Assembly (NCBI RefSeq): GCF_001296025.1
Contig: NZ_LJHV01000008.1
Location: 62,001-126,000, forward strand
DNA length: 64,000 bases
Direction: 5' to 3'
Source: Porphyrobacter sp. AAP60
GTDB taxonomy: Bacteria > Pseudomonadota > Alphaproteobacteria > Sphingomonadales > Sphingomonadaceae
Part shown: in pieces, positions 27,135 to 36,043 of the stretch
Position numbering within the stretch: position 1 is the stretch's first letter
How the letters are laid out: each line of letters starts with the position of its first letter
Notes under the pieces: generated by a model
Told to the model about the DNA's origin: nothing
What the model saw: the letters and a program-made list of their open reading frames with translations, nothing else
Databases searched by the model: none
Position numbers and translations under genes: made by a program

Positions 27135-27637
27135 GTCCGCTGCTCCGCCACGTCGCGAATGGCCGCGACGATATTGGCATAAGCGCCGCATCGGCACAGA
27201 TTTCCGCTCATGCGTTCCCTGATTTCCTCGTCGGACAAGGTGAGCGTGCCGACCAGATCGCCGCTTGCATCGCTGGGCCAATTCGACGCGATTTCATCCA
27301 GCAGCGCGGTGGCCGAACAAATCTGGCCCGGCGTGCAATAGCCGCATTGGAACCCGTCGTGCTCCAGAAAAGCCTGCTGAAGCGGCGAAGGCGCATCAGG
27401 CGTTCCAAGGCCTTCGATAGTAGTAACCTCGTCGTCTTCGTGCATCGCTGCAAGGGTAAGGCAACTATTGATACGGATTCCGTTGACGATGACGGTGCAG
27501 GCACCGCACTGGCCGTGATCGCAGCCTTTCTTGGTGCCCGTGAGCCTCAAACCGTCTCGCAGGAAATCCAGCAATGAGACCCGCGGATCATTGGGGAGCG
27601 GATGAGCGGCGCCGTTCACGGATATTGATCGGGTCAC
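27131..27637 (-). CDS. paoA: Aldehyde oxidoreductase, 2Fe-2S subunit (PaoA-like)
   Basis: This 168-residue subunit binds two [2Fe-2S] clusters: a ferredoxin-type set Cys39, 44, 47, 59 (GCDHGQCGACTV) and a helical set Cys98, 101, 148, 150 (QCGYC and LCRCG). Unlike E. coli PaoA it has no twin-arginine signal peptide; it starts MTRSISVNGAAHPLPNDPRV directly. The enzyme is therefore predicted to be cytoplasmic. It is the first gene of a tightly overlapped three-gene operon; no maturation factor is adjacent. Confidence 0.9.
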   Translation of the reverse strand: MTRSISVNGAAHPLPNDPRVSLLDFLRDGLRLTGTKKGCDHGQCGACTVIVNGIRINSCLTLAAMHEDDEVTTIEGLGTPDAPSPLQQAFLEHDGFQCGYCTPGQICSATALLDEIASNWPSDASGDLVGTLTLSDEEIRERMSGNLCRCGAYANIVAAIRDVAEQRT

Positions 27638-27952
27638 GTGGGTCTCCTTTCCGCCTCTAAGCCATCACGAAGCGCGAGTGTTCCATCGCCCGCACGGTTT
27701 TCTTCTGCTTGCTGCAAATCAAGCTGCAGAAGTGCGACCCCTGACCCGCAAAAACCGCTGCCCCGTTGACCGCCACATCGCCGACCGCAAAACAGAAGGT
27801 ATGGGCCCGCGACACCGCATCGCGCGCGAAGATCCTGCCGCCCATCTGCTGGGTCTGCCTGCCAGCGACGCCTCCCTTGCTGCTGGTGTTTTGCTCACGG
27901 ATGATTGCCGCCGGCGGCTTGCATCTGCTGCGGACCATTAAGGGGTCTCGCC
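27638..27952. other. Divergent intergenic region with one doubtful ORF
   Basis: These 315 bases should hold divergent promoters for paoABC and the membrane phosphohydrolase-fold gene. A minus-strand frame from an ATG at 27938 to 27657 could encode 93 residues with a Cys-containing tail (CFAVGDVAV, later FCSLIC) that resembles a small zinc finger. It has no good ribosome site, so I do not call it a gene. Confidence 0.35.
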
Positions 27953-29119
27953 ATGAGGCCAAATTGTTCATATTGCGCGCATTCGATCGACAATCTGCAA
28001 AGGGATGCAAGGGCTTTGGCGCGAGAATGGACGCGATTGGGCGGCGTGGGCTTGTGGACCGTGCGTGCGTTGGCAGTGATCATGATTGCAGGGTCGCTGG
28101 CGAGCGCCACCTGGTTTGAACAATGGTGGATTCGGGTCTGGGATTTCCCGCGGCTCCAGATCTTCATTACTCTTTGCGTGCTTGCAGGTCTGACAGCCGT
28201 GCTGGATCGCAAGACCCGTCCGGTTCTGCCGCTGCTTCTGGCAGTGTGCGCAGTGTGGCAGGGCTATCGCATCTTCCCGCACAGTTTTCTCGCTGCAACC
28301 GAAGTCAAATCGGCAGCGGCTGCCAGTGACGATGCAGCGTGCATCCGCGTGTTCGCCTTTAACGTGCTGCAGGATAATCGCGATTACGCCCGAGCGCTCG
28401 AACTGATCCGCGAGGAAAACCCGGATGTCATCCTGCTCACTGAAACAGATGACGCTTGGGCTGCGGCGCTCGAACCTGTGCTGCGCAATTATCCGCACCG
28501 GCTCGATCGGCCGCTGCCCAATACCTATGGCATGATGTTCGCCTCTCGCTTCGCCATGACCGATGCAACCATTCAAGACCTTGCGATGCCCGAAACGCCT
28601 TCGGTCATGGCAACCCTGTCGGTCGATGGGCGCAAGGTGCGGTTCTTCGGCATCCACCCCCACCCGCCGCGCCCCGGCATTGACACCGACGAGCGCGACT
28701 TCGAACTGGTCAGGGTCGGCAGACTTGCCGAAACCGAAACGCGCCCGGTCATGGTGGTAGGCGATTTTAACGATGTGGCCTGGTCGAATACCTCCGAATT
28801 GTTCAAAAAGACCGCCCGCCTGCTCGACCCGCGGATCGGCCGGGGCAGCTTTGCGACCTTTCCGTCAAACATGATCTGGCTCGCCTGGCCGCTCGACCAC
28901 ATTTTTGTAAGCGAGCATTTTCTGTTCAAGGACATGCGCGTGCTGCGTGATATCGGATCGGATCACCGCGCGATCGTGAGCGATCTTTGCCTTGATCCTG
29001 ACCGTGCCGAGCGCCTCAATGACGAGCCCGAAGCAGCGGATCGAAGCGACCGCGCCAACGCCCGTGACATTGCCGAAGACTATGTTGAGGCCCGCAAGGA
29101 CAAAGCCGCCGGCAACTGA
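27953..29119 (+). CDS. Membrane-anchored endonuclease/exonuclease/phosphatase-fold protein
   Basis: This 388-residue protein has three N-terminal transmembrane helices (about residues 35-115) followed by an EEP-superfamily domain. That domain shows FAFNVLQDN near 135, a metal-binding Glu in DVILLTETDD, MVVGDFND near 265, and the terminal catalytic pair GSDHRAIVSDL near 345. Family members cleave phosphodiesters in DNA, phosphoinositides or sphingomyelin; the substrate here is unknown, and membrane anchoring suggests an outward-facing catalytic domain. The ATG at 27953 is used; an upstream in-frame codon exists at 27905. Confidence 0.85.
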   Translation: MRPNCSYCAHSIDNLQRDARALAREWTRLGGVGLWTVRALAVIMIAGSLASATWFEQWWIRVWDFPRLQIFITLCVLAGLTAVLDRKTRPVLPLLLAVCAVWQGYRIFPHSFLAATEVKSAAAASDDAACIRVFAFNVLQDNRDYARALELIREENPDVILLTETDDAWAAALEPVLRNYPHRLDRPLPNTYGMMFASRFAMTDATIQDLAMPETPSVMATLSVDGRKVRFFGIHPHPPRPGIDTDERDFELVRVGRLAETETRPVMVVGDFNDVAWSNTSELFKKTARLLDPRIGRGSFATFPSNMIWLAWPLDHIFVSEHFLFKDMRVLRDIGSDHRAIVSDLCLDPDRAERLNDEPEAADRSDRANARDIAEDYVEARKDKAAGN

Positions 29120-29145
29120 AGCCAGTCACCGGCGGCCTTGCTTTC
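29105..29145 (+). terminator. Hairpin terminator overlapping the stop codon
   Basis: GCCGCCGG (29105-29112) pairs with CCGGCGGC (29129-29136). The stem spans the stop codon and is followed by CTTGCTTTCT. It lies between two convergent genes. Confidence 0.5.
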
Positions 29146-29157
29146 TGTCACATAGGA

Positions 29158-31323
29158 TTACGCCAGATCGCGGACCTTGGGTTCGCGGTGCCAATGGCGG
29201 ATCGGGCCGGTCTTCACGAAGTCTTCCGGATCGACGATGCCGTCGTCCGGCTCGATATTCGCCTTGGGCAGCAAATGCTCGCGCGTGCCGCCGCAGGCGC
29301 CGATGGTCTTGCAGTGGAACCAGGCATCGGCAAACCACGCGACCGCGCCGACATCCTTGGCGAGCTTTTCGGCACGCTCGGGCATCAGGATCGCGACCAC
29401 CGCATCGAACATCACCGAAGGCGTGCCGGCCAGCTGTCCATCGGCCTTGAGCGTGCCGCCCTTGACCTTCAATGGCCCGATCTTGGGCGCGACCAGGAAA
29501 CTGGTGCCGCCCGCCTTTTCGACTCCGGCGACGATCTCATCGATCAACTCCTTGTTCGACCCTTCGTCGAACAGGATACCAACCTTGCGGCCTTTGAAAG
29601 TCGCCTCGGCGTTTTTCTGGATCGAGAGCGCATCAGACGTGCCCAGATCGACCGGCTCCTTGGCGGCCTTAGCCTTCGTGGGCAGATCGACGCCGAGCCC
29701 TTCAGCGACCCGCTTGGCAAGGTCTTCGTCGATGTTGCGCAAACGGGCGATGACCGCCGGCGGGATGTGTTCGATGCTCACCTTGGAAAGTTCGAACACC
29801 AGCGCGGAGGCGATGTGCGCCTGCTCGTTCTCGGTCTGCGAGAGGTAGAACATCCGCGCCTGGCTGTAGTGATCGGCAAAGGTATCGGCCCTCACGCGCA
29901 GCTTTTCCGTGGGATCGTTACGCTCGGCGTTTTCGCGGAACGATGTGAACCCGGTTTCAGGGCAAGCGCGCGGGCCGCCGTCCTCACCAGCTTCAGCGAG
30001 CGAGTTGGGTTCGTAATTCGCGCGGCCCTTGGGCACGAGCGTCTGCATCATCCCGTCGCGCTGCATGTTGTGGAACGGGCACTTGGGCGCGTTGATCGGA
30101 ATCTGGTGGAAGTTGGTCGTGCCCAGCCGCGATTTCTGGGTGTCGAGATAGCTGAACAGGCGGCCCTGTAGCAGCGGGTCATTGGAAAAATCCATACCAG
30201 GCAAAATGTTGGTCGGAAGAAAGGCAACCTGTTCGGTTTCGGCGAAGAAATTGTCGACATTGCGGTTCAGCGTCATGCGGCCGATCACTTCGACCGGGAT
30301 TTCCTCTTCAGGAATGAGCTTGGTGGCGTCGAGCACATCATAGGGCTGCTTGGCCGCCCACGCCTCGTCGAACACCTGCACGCCCAAGTCCCACTGCGGA
30401 TAATCGCCTGCATCGATCGCTTCCCAAAGATCGCGGCGGTGGAAATCGGGATCGGCCCCGGCAATTTTCACCGCTTCGTCCCATGTCGTGCTCTGAAGAC
30501 CCAGCACCGGCTTCCAGTGGAATTTCACAAACCGGCCTTCACCTTCTGCATTGATGAGACGGAAGGTGTGGACGCCGAAGCCCTCAATCATGCGCAGCGA
30601 TCGCGGGATGCCGCGATCCGACATCGCCCACATCACCATGTGCATCGTTTCGGGCATCAGGCTGACGAAATCCCAGAAGGTATCATGCGCGCTGGCGGCC
30701 TGCGGGTAGCCGCGATCGGCCTCCATCTTCACGCTGTGCACGAGGTCGGGAAACTTGATAGCGTCCTGAATGAAGAACACCGGGATGTTGTTACCGACCA
30801 GATCCCAGTTGCCTTCCTCGGTATAGAGTTTGACTGCAAAGCCGCGGACATCGCGCGGCGTGTCGACGCTGCCGGAGCCGCCTGCGACCGTCGAGAAGCG
30901 GACGAACACGGGGCAGGTGGTGCCGGCGTTCTGAAATAGCCCCGCGCGGGTCCATTCGGGGATTGGACGGGTAACCTCGAAAGTGCCGTGTGCACCGGAG
31001 CCGCGGGCGTGGACGATCCGCTCAGGGATACGCTCATGGTCGAAATGGAAGATCTTCTCGCGCAGCACGAAATCCTCGAGCAGCGTCGGTCCGCGTTCGC
31101 CTGCGCGCAGCGAGTTCTGGTTGTCGGCGATGCGGTGACCGTGGTTGTCGGTCAGGTGGGCCGCGCCATCGCCATGGTCGCCGCTGGCCTCAATGTCCTG
31201 ATGCAATTCGCCCGCATTGCCGGTGTTGTCAGTGAAGGTTGCCGAACCCTCGCCCTGCTGGCGGTCGCGCAGCGCGTTGCCGGTTGCCGGGGATATGTCG
31301 TCGGGGGAGGGTTTGCGGGCCAT
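29158..31323 (-). CDS. katE: Large-subunit catalase HPII
   Basis: This 721-residue clade 2 catalase decomposes hydrogen peroxide. The catalytic His is in [12 protein letters not shown] near residue 80, the Asn-region segment is [15 protein letters not shown], and the haem-ligand Tyr is in [17 protein letters not shown]-terminal flavodoxin/DJ-1-like domain ([18 protein letters not shown] onward, about residue 560) identifies the large-subunit form. A DUF2383 gene lies upstream on the same strand, separated by a very stable hairpin. Both genes are probably stationary-phase or general-stress regulated (inference). Confidence 0.96.
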   Translation of the reverse strand: MARKPSPDDISPATGNALRDRQQGEGSATFTDNTGNAGELHQDIEASGDHGDGAAHLTDNHGHRIADNQNSLRAGERGPTLLEDFVLREKIFHFDHERIPERIVHARGSGAHGTFEVTRPIPEWTRAGLFQNAGTTCPVFVRFSTVAGGSGSVDTPRDVRGFAVKLYTEEGNWDLVGNNIPVFFIQDAIKFPDLVHSVKMEADRGYPQAASAHDTFWDFVSLMPETMHMVMWAMSDRGIPRSLRMIEGFGVHTFRLINAEGEGRFVKFHWKPVLGLQSTTWDEAVKIAGADPDFHRRDLWEAIDAGDYPQWDLGVQVFDEAWAAKQPYDVLDATKLIPEEEIPVEVIGRMTLNRNVDNFFAETEQVAFLPTNILPGMDFSNDPLLQGRLFSYLDTQKSRLGTTNFHQIPINAPKCPFHNMQRDGMMQTLVPKGRANYEPNSLAEAGEDGGPRACPETGFTSFRENAERNDPTEKLRVRADTFADHYSQARMFYLSQTENEQAHIASALVFELSKVSIEHIPPAVIARLRNIDEDLAKRVAEGLGVDLPTKAKAAKEPVDLGTSDALSIQKNAEATFKGRKVGILFDEGSNKELIDEIVAGVEKAGGTSFLVAPKIGPLKVKGGTLKADGQLAGTPSVMFDAVVAILMPERAEKLAKDVGAVAWFADAWFHCKTIGACGGTREHLLPKANIEPDDGIVDPEDFVKTGPIRHWHREPKVRDLA

Positions 31324-31361
31324 AATGGGTGTCCTCGAAAAGTGGAAAAATGCAGGAACCA

Positions 31362-31399
31362 GCAGCGCGGCGCGCGGGGGGGTGGGGGCGCCGCGCTGC
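31362..31399 (-). promoter_or_regulatory. Very stable 12-bp hairpin between the DUF2383 gene and katE
   Basis: GCAGCGCGGCGC and GCGCCGCGCTGC pair perfectly around a 14-base loop that is almost pure G on the plus strand (C on the mRNA strand). It starts 12 bases after the DUF2383 stop codon and lies 38 bases before katE. A T-rich stretch 10 bases further on (CATTTTTCC) could make it an attenuator or an mRNA processing/stability hairpin. Confidence 0.65.
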
Positions 31400-31411
31400 C
31401 GGATCGAAAAA

Positions 31412-31849
31412 TCAGTCGTACTGATCGGCCAGGCGATCGGTCATGCGTTCGCCTTCGCGGATTTCGGAAAGGGCGGACTGAACCACCGAGCGCGTGGTCG
31501 GATCGAGATCGGTTGCCTCGAGCGCTTGCTCGAACTTCTTGGCGAGGTAATCTTCGCCTTCCTCGACACGCTCGACTGCAACCTTGTCGCCGCTCGCGAA
31601 CAGGTCGGTAAGGTCCATCCACAGCCGGTGCAGTCCGCCGGTTGCGGTGCCCTTGGTCACCAGATTGCCGCCCAGACGGGTCAGTTCGGCGTTGAGCTTA
31701 TCAAGCGTCTTCTGGCGCTTTGCGGCCTGTTCCGACAGGATCCGCTTCAATTCGGGCGACTTGGCGGTTTCGCCAGCCTTGCGGTAGCCTTCGACCGAAT
31801 CATAGGTCGTGTCGATCAGCGTTTCGAGCGCGGCGGTATTGACGTTCAT
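31412..31849 (-). CDS. PA2169-family (DUF2383) four-helix-bundle stress protein
   Basis: This 145-residue protein is predicted all-helical, with the ferritin-like pattern of the PA2169/DUF2383 family: LIDTTYDSVEGYRKAGE near the start, RILSEQAAKRQKTLDKL, then EEGEDYLAKKFEQAL. Members are upregulated under stress in several proteobacteria; the biochemical role is unknown. It is upstream of and co-oriented with katE, suggesting a shared oxidative or general stress response. A 7-bp inverted repeat lies in its leader. Confidence 0.88.
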   Translation of the reverse strand: MNVNTAALETLIDTTYDSVEGYRKAGETAKSPELKRILSEQAAKRQKTLDKLNAELTRLGGNLVTKGTATGGLHRLWMDLTDLFASGDKVAVERVEEGEDYLAKKFEQALEATDLDPTTRSVVQSALSEIREGERMTDRLADQYD

Positions 31850-32365
31850 AATTATGTTTTCCTCAAATTTGTCACATGCGATTTCAGCATGTGTTCGAAC
31901 TTAAGGAAGATGGAAAAGCGATGAATGTTCCGTAGCCGGGTCGAGCTGCCCGCTTTTCAGGGTAGCCGCAATTGCCCGGTCGCGGCGTCAGCAATCCTGT
32001 CCGGCCGGCTTTTTCAGAAGCAGGCTCGGGATCGCAATCAAAACTGCGGCGAAAGAGACCGGCGTATGCGCGTCGGTGAATTGATCACCACCCCCGCGGC
32101 CGGGTTGCGGCGGGAAGAATACCTTTGGGATCGACTGGCGCTGAAAGATAGCTTCGATGGCATGCATTACGCTGCCTCTCTCGGGTATTCCAAGCCCGAT
32201 CAAAACTTCTACCGTGCCGTAGAAGCCGCCGTTCATAGGGGGACTGCGGCATGGCTGCTTCCTCCAACTGGGGGAATCTATTTATCATCTAACACCGTTG
32301 TCTTTAACTCGGCCGCTTTAAAGTCGCGCCTTGGTGCGGTCACACGGAAGGCCACTTGTAAGGCA
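31850..32365. other. Divergent intergenic region before the GGDEF-EAL gene
   Basis: About 516 bases between divergent genes. The GGDEF frame remains open upstream to 31925, but that part encodes nothing recognisable and is treated as untranslated. Besides the inverted repeat at 31873-31893, I see only GTTCGAAC (31892-31899) and no clear promoter. Confidence 0.4.
31873..31893. promoter_or_regulatory. Inverted repeat in the DUF2383 leader
   Basis: CACATGC and GCATGTG are perfectly complementary around a 7-base spacer. They lie 24 bases upstream of the DUF2383 start and just before its GAGGAAAAC ribosome site. This could be an operator or a leader hairpin controlling the stress gene. Confidence 0.4.
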
Positions 32366-34351
32366 ATGCGAGATATCATCCGACTTTTCGATCTGGACAC
32401 GAGCGATCCAGAATTGATGCGAGCGCAATTCCGCTCGTTTCAGGGGCATATCCCGCTTCTTTACGGGATTCTCGTCTGCAATACGGTGGCTATCACCGTG
32501 ACGTCTTTCAATGCAGCGCTGCTGGTCAAGACGCTGTTTGCTCCAATCGCCATTTCCGCAATCGCCATCACCCGGGCGATCTGGTGGCTACGACAGGGTC
32601 ACGCGCAAAATTTGAATGACACACAAATCTCGAAGCATCTCAAGCGCACTTGCCTGCTTGCCGTGATGATGACTCTGACTTTCAATGCCTGGGTGATTTG
32701 GGTCTATCAGGACGCGGGTGCGTATGCTCGAAGTAACCTTACCTTTTTCCTCGCACTGAGCCAGGTCAGCACCGTCTTTTGTCTGATGACCCTGCGGGCG
32801 GCTGCGATGCTGGTCGCGGCGGTGAGCACGATTTCCTTTGCGCTCTATTTCTCATGGGTGGAAGGTGGCCAGCTGTTACCGCAATCGCTGGTGCTGTGCT
32901 GCGTGTGCATCGGCATGGCGGTTGTCACGCACAGCTTCAACCGCTCCTTTTCCGAAGTCGTGCAGTCACGCCGCACGCTGCACACCCGCCAGCTGGAAAC
33001 CGAAAAGCTGAGTGAGGAAAATCGCCGTATCGCGTTTAGCGATCCGCTTTCCGGCCTACCCAATCGGCGGGAGCTTCTTGCCCGGCTTGATCGCCTGGAA
33101 CAGCAGGAAGGATTGCTGAAAAACAGTTTGGCCATTGTGTTTATCGACTTGGACGGCTTCAAGTTGGTCAACGACGAACATGGCCATCATGCCGGTGACG
33201 AACTGATCCGCACCGTCTGCCAGCGCCTGCGCGAACAATGCCCCGACAATGCTATCCTGGCCCGGGTGGGCGGGGATGAATTCGCGGTGCTGCTGGAATC
33301 CGCCGGGATTGCCGAAAATGCGCATGCATCAGCCCTAACGTTAGCGCTGCGCCTGCTTGAACAGATGGCGCTGCCCGTGCTGGTTGATCGCCATGTGCTG
33401 CAAATCAGCGGATCGATCGGCATTGCCAGCAATACAGACGCGGGCGTGAACCCGCGCGAACTGCTGCGCCGGGCAGACCTTGCGATGTATCACGCCAAAA
33501 CCGGGGGCAAGGGGCAGGTAGCGATTTACAGTGATGAGCTTGACAAGGGACGGCTGAGACGCATCGAGATCGAAGGCCAGATCGGCACCGGGTTGGGCAG
33601 CGGCGAATTCGATTTGGTGTATCAACCGATTATCGATGCAGCCAGCGGCGCGATTGTCGCTGTCGAAGCACTGCTGCGTTGGCCTCGCCGCGCCCAAGGC
33701 GCGCTTTCACCTGACGAGTTCATTTCAGTCGCGGAAATGACGGGCCAAATCCACCCTCTCGGCCTCTATGTGCTTGAGCGCGCTTGCCGCGAGATCCAGC
33801 CTATTAGCGGGCTGGGCCTAAGCGTGAATGTGTCGCCGGCCCAATTCCGGCATCCGGGATTTGAACGGCAAGTTCTCGATATTGTGAAGCAGACCGGCTT
33901 CCCGCCCGAATGCCTGCAGTTGGAGATGACGGAAAGTTATCTGCTGACCAATCCACGTATGGCGATCAAGGCGATGAATACCTTGAAAGCGGCTGGCATT
34001 TCGCTTGCGCTAGACGATTTTGGGACGGGTTTCACCAGCATCCACTACCTCAAGTCTTACGGCTTCACCCACATCAAGATCGACAAGTCCCTGCTGAAGG
34101 GGCTCGAGCCCGGTAGCAAGGCAACCATGCTGGTTGCCGGCGCGGTCACGCTGGCAATGGCGCTTGATATGAACGTTATCGCCGAAGGTGTGGAACACGA
34201 AACGCAAGCCAGCATCCTGCGCGATCTGGGGTGTCACGAGATGCAGGGCTACCTCTTCGGAAAACCGGTCCCATTGGCTGAGCTTAAGGGCATTCTTGAT
34301 CGTGCGGGCGAAAAGCAGCGACAAAAACAAAGGCTGCATATGGTGCCGTAA
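32366..34351 (+). CDS. Membrane-anchored GGDEF-EAL cyclic-di-GMP enzyme
   Basis: This 661-residue protein has an N-terminal helical membrane domain (about residues 25-200), then GGDEF (RVGGDEFAVLL near 300) and EAL (VAVEALLRW near 430). The EAL catalytic set is complete: NVSPAQF, EMTES, DDFGTGFTS, KIDKS, EGVE and MQGYLFGKP, so phosphodiesterase activity is expected. GGDEF is intact but lacks the RxxD product-inhibition site. The ATG at 32366 (MRDIIRLFDL) fits N-termini of this membrane family; its ribosome site is weak and an upstream extension to 31925 cannot be excluded. Confidence 0.9.
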   Translation: MRDIIRLFDLDTSDPELMRAQFRSFQGHIPLLYGILVCNTVAITVTSFNAALLVKTLFAPIAISAIAITRAIWWLRQGHAQNLNDTQISKHLKRTCLLAVMMTLTFNAWVIWVYQDAGAYARSNLTFFLALSQVSTVFCLMTLRAAAMLVAAVSTISFALYFSWVEGGQLLPQSLVLCCVCIGMAVVTHSFNRSFSEVVQSRRTLHTRQLETEKLSEENRRIAFSDPLSGLPNRRELLARLDRLEQQEGLLKNSLAIVFIDLDGFKLVNDEHGHHAGDELIRTVCQRLREQCPDNAILARVGGDEFAVLLESAGIAENAHASALTLALRLLEQMALPVLVDRHVLQISGSIGIASNTDAGVNPRELLRRADLAMYHAKTGGKGQVAIYSDELDKGRLRRIEIEGQIGTGLGSGEFDLVYQPIIDAASGAIVAVEALLRWPRRAQGALSPDEFISVAEMTGQIHPLGLYVLERACREIQPISGLGLSVNVSPAQFRHPGFERQVLDIVKQTGFPPECLQLEMTESYLLTNPRMAIKAMNTLKAAGISLALDDFGTGFTSIHYLKSYGFTHIKIDKSLLKGLEPGSKATMLVAGAVTLAMALDMNVIAEGVEHETQASILRDLGCHEMQGYLFGKPVPLAELKGILDRAGEKQRQKQRLHMVP

Positions 34352-34637
34352 ATCGAGTGGGTAGATCAAGACAATGCATACGGGATGGAAACGAACCGAA
34401 ATTCTTCGACTGCTTTGCCAGTGCCTGGCAATCGGTCAGGCGGATCCATTCTGGGCCACAAATATATGATTGCACGGGATAAATTGAGAAGGGATCTCCA
34501 GCCTCAAATCCCTCGCCTATTGCAGTCCAAGAGAGGCCGAATCATGATGGTCAAATCAGACCATGCCAGGGTGCCGCGGGGTTTCCGCTTGCAGGGTAGA
34601 GCAAGTCTTTTCAGCGGCTTACATTACTTTACAGTAA
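34352..34637. other. Intergenic region downstream of tRNA-Trp
   Basis: This 286-base stretch lies between the GGDEF-EAL gene and tRNA-Trp. It is less GC-rich than its surroundings, with small inverted repeats (ATGGTC/GACCAT near 34548-34565; CATTAC/GTAATG at 34622-34639 abutting the tRNA end). No integrase remnant or gene is supported. Confidence 0.4.
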
Positions 34638-34713
34638 TGGCAGGGGTGTGCGGACTCGAACCGCAGGCCCTCGGTTTTGGAGACCGATGCTCTACCAACT
34701 GAGCTACACCCCT
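34638..34713 (-). tRNA. tRNA-Trp (CCA)
   Basis: The cloverleaf is complete: acceptor AGGGGTG/CACCCCT, D-arm GCTC/GAGC, anticodon loop CTCCAAA with anticodon CCA at 34678-34680, T-arm with GGTTCGAGTCC. The discriminator is G and the 3' CCA is encoded (34638-34640). It is transcribed away from the aat gene. Confidence 0.97.
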
Positions 34714-34794
34714 GCAGCGCTTTGGAGCGGTGCCTTTATCGAAGGCGGGGGGGATAGGCAATCCTCTTTGCCGCCTGTATTATGCGGCGCAACC

Positions 34795-35589
34795 ATGCAC
34801 GCGCCGCAACGCCCTCCGATCCCGGTCGAAACCCTGCTCCTGGCCTATCGCAGCGGCATCTTTCCGATGGCCGATACCCGCGAGGATACCGAAGTGTTCT
34901 GGGTGGAGCCGCGCGAGCGAGCAGCCATCCCGCTGAATTATCTCCGCATGTCGAAGTCGTTGCGCAAGGTGATACGCGCTGATCGCTTCACCGTGACAGT
35001 TGATCGCGCATTCGAACAGGTGATCCGCGCTTGCGCGCAGCCACGCGCCGATCATCCCGAAACCTGGATCAGCGAACGGATCGTGCAGAGCTATCTCGGC
35101 CTTCACCGTGCCGGTCACGCCCATTCGGTCGAATGCTGGCTGGAGGATGGTGAGGGCGCGCCGCAGCTGGTTGGCGGATTATATGGCGTCTCGTTCGACC
35201 GGGTGTTCTGCGGAGAGAGCATGTTCAGCCGCGTGCCCGATGCCAGCAAGGTTGCGCTGGCGTGGCTGGTGGCGCTGATGCGGGACGCGGGGTTTGCCCT
35301 GCTCGATTGCCAGTTCATGACCGATCATCTGCGATCGATGGGCGCGGTCGAACTGGCGCAGGCCGATTACCGCAAGCTGGTGGAAGACGCCGGGGGCCAG
35401 CCGCACGCCAGCCTTGGCATGGCGTGGCGCGGCTTTACCGGGGGTGCGGCTTACGCTTCCGGCGCAGGAGCTGTCGAAGCAGCGGGCGACGGGCGCGGCG
35501 CAGCGGGTTTGGCCGCAGGCTTATCCGCCGCTGCCGATCCTTCCTCGCCCGGGAAGCGCATCGTGCAATCCTTGACCCAGACATCATAG
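34795..35589 (+). CDS. aat: Leucyl/phenylalanyl-tRNA-protein transferase
   Basis: This 264-residue protein transfers Leu or Phe to N-terminal Lys/Arg of proteins, marking them for ClpS/ClpAP degradation. Signatures are LLLAYRSGIFPMAD near residue 12, FWVEPRERAAIPL, GGLYGVSFDRVFCGESMFSR near 125, and LLDCQFMTDHLRSMGAVEL near 165. The conserved enzyme ends near MAWRGFTG (about residue 218). The last 46 residues are an Ala/Gly-rich tail encoded in the 139-bp antisense overlap with the DUF2155 gene. The start at 34795 is 82 bases from the divergent tRNA-Trp. Confidence 0.94.
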   Translation: MHAPQRPPIPVETLLLAYRSGIFPMADTREDTEVFWVEPRERAAIPLNYLRMSKSLRKVIRADRFTVTVDRAFEQVIRACAQPRADHPETWISERIVQSYLGLHRAGHAHSVECWLEDGEGAPQLVGGLYGVSFDRVFCGESMFSRVPDASKVALAWLVALMRDAGFALLDCQFMTDHLRSMGAVELAQADYRKLVEDAGGQPHASLGMAWRGFTGGAAYASGAGAVEAAGDGRGAAGLAAGLSAAADPSSPGKRIVQSLTQTS

Positions 35590-36038
35590 ACCGGGTGTTC
35601 GACCACATTCAGGCTGGGCGATTCGCGGAACAACCAGCCGGAAAAGACGCGGCGGCGCTGCTGGGCCCCGCGCTCCTGGATATCGACCTGGACGAAAGCG
35701 CCGGTTTCCTGCGGCATTTCCCAAGGCGCCGTGCGCTCGCAAGCGGAAAGGCGGATGGCGACCGGGCCCCTTTCGACCGATTCGCCGGGCTTAAGCCTGA
35801 TCTCCTCGGAAACATTGTTGCGCTTGTTCAGCAGCCCGATCACCGCAATGCGATCTTCCATCGGAGTGGCGCCATAATCCTTGCTCGGCGCAGCAGGTGT
35901 GGCGGCTGCCGGTGCGGCAGGCGCTGCATCGTCAAGGTTGATCGTGACGGTATCGGTCGGCGTGCCCGCACCCTCCCCGCAAGCCGCCAGCGGCAAAGCG
36001 CAAGCAAGCGCTGCGGCAAGGCGGAAAGCCGGGGCCAT
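35451..36038 (-). CDS. DUF2155 lipoprotein
   Basis: This 195-residue protein has a lipoprotein signal (LPLAAC, Cys20), an Ala/Pro linker, then the DUF2155 domain with FVQVDIQERGAQQRRRVFSGWLF and HPVYDVWVKDC near its end. DUF2155 proteins are common next to complex I accessory and aat genes in alphaproteobacteria; function is unknown. The C-terminal 46 residues are Ala/Pro-rich and overlap aat antisense. It is co-oriented with, and 5 bases downstream of, the NDUFA12 gene. Confidence 0.88.
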   Translation of the reverse strand: MAPAFRLAAALACALPLAACGEGAGTPTDTVTINLDDAAPAAPAAATPAAPSKDYGATPMEDRIAVIGLLNKRNNVSEEIRLKPGESVERGPVAIRLSACERTAPWEMPQETGAFVQVDIQERGAQQRRRVFSGWLFRESPSLNVVEHPVYDVWVKDCTMRFPGEEGSAAADKPAAKPAAPRPSPAASTAPAPEA

Positions 36039-36043
36039 CGGTC

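Noticed and set aside
34385..34702. 105-codon plus-strand frame running into tRNA-Trp
   Set aside because: Its last part is the antisense of the tRNA gene; the rest has no family features or convincing ribosome site.
34352..34713. Integrated element at tRNA-Trp
   Set aside because: Composition shifts slightly, but there is no integrase, no direct repeat of the tRNA 3' end and no mobile gene.
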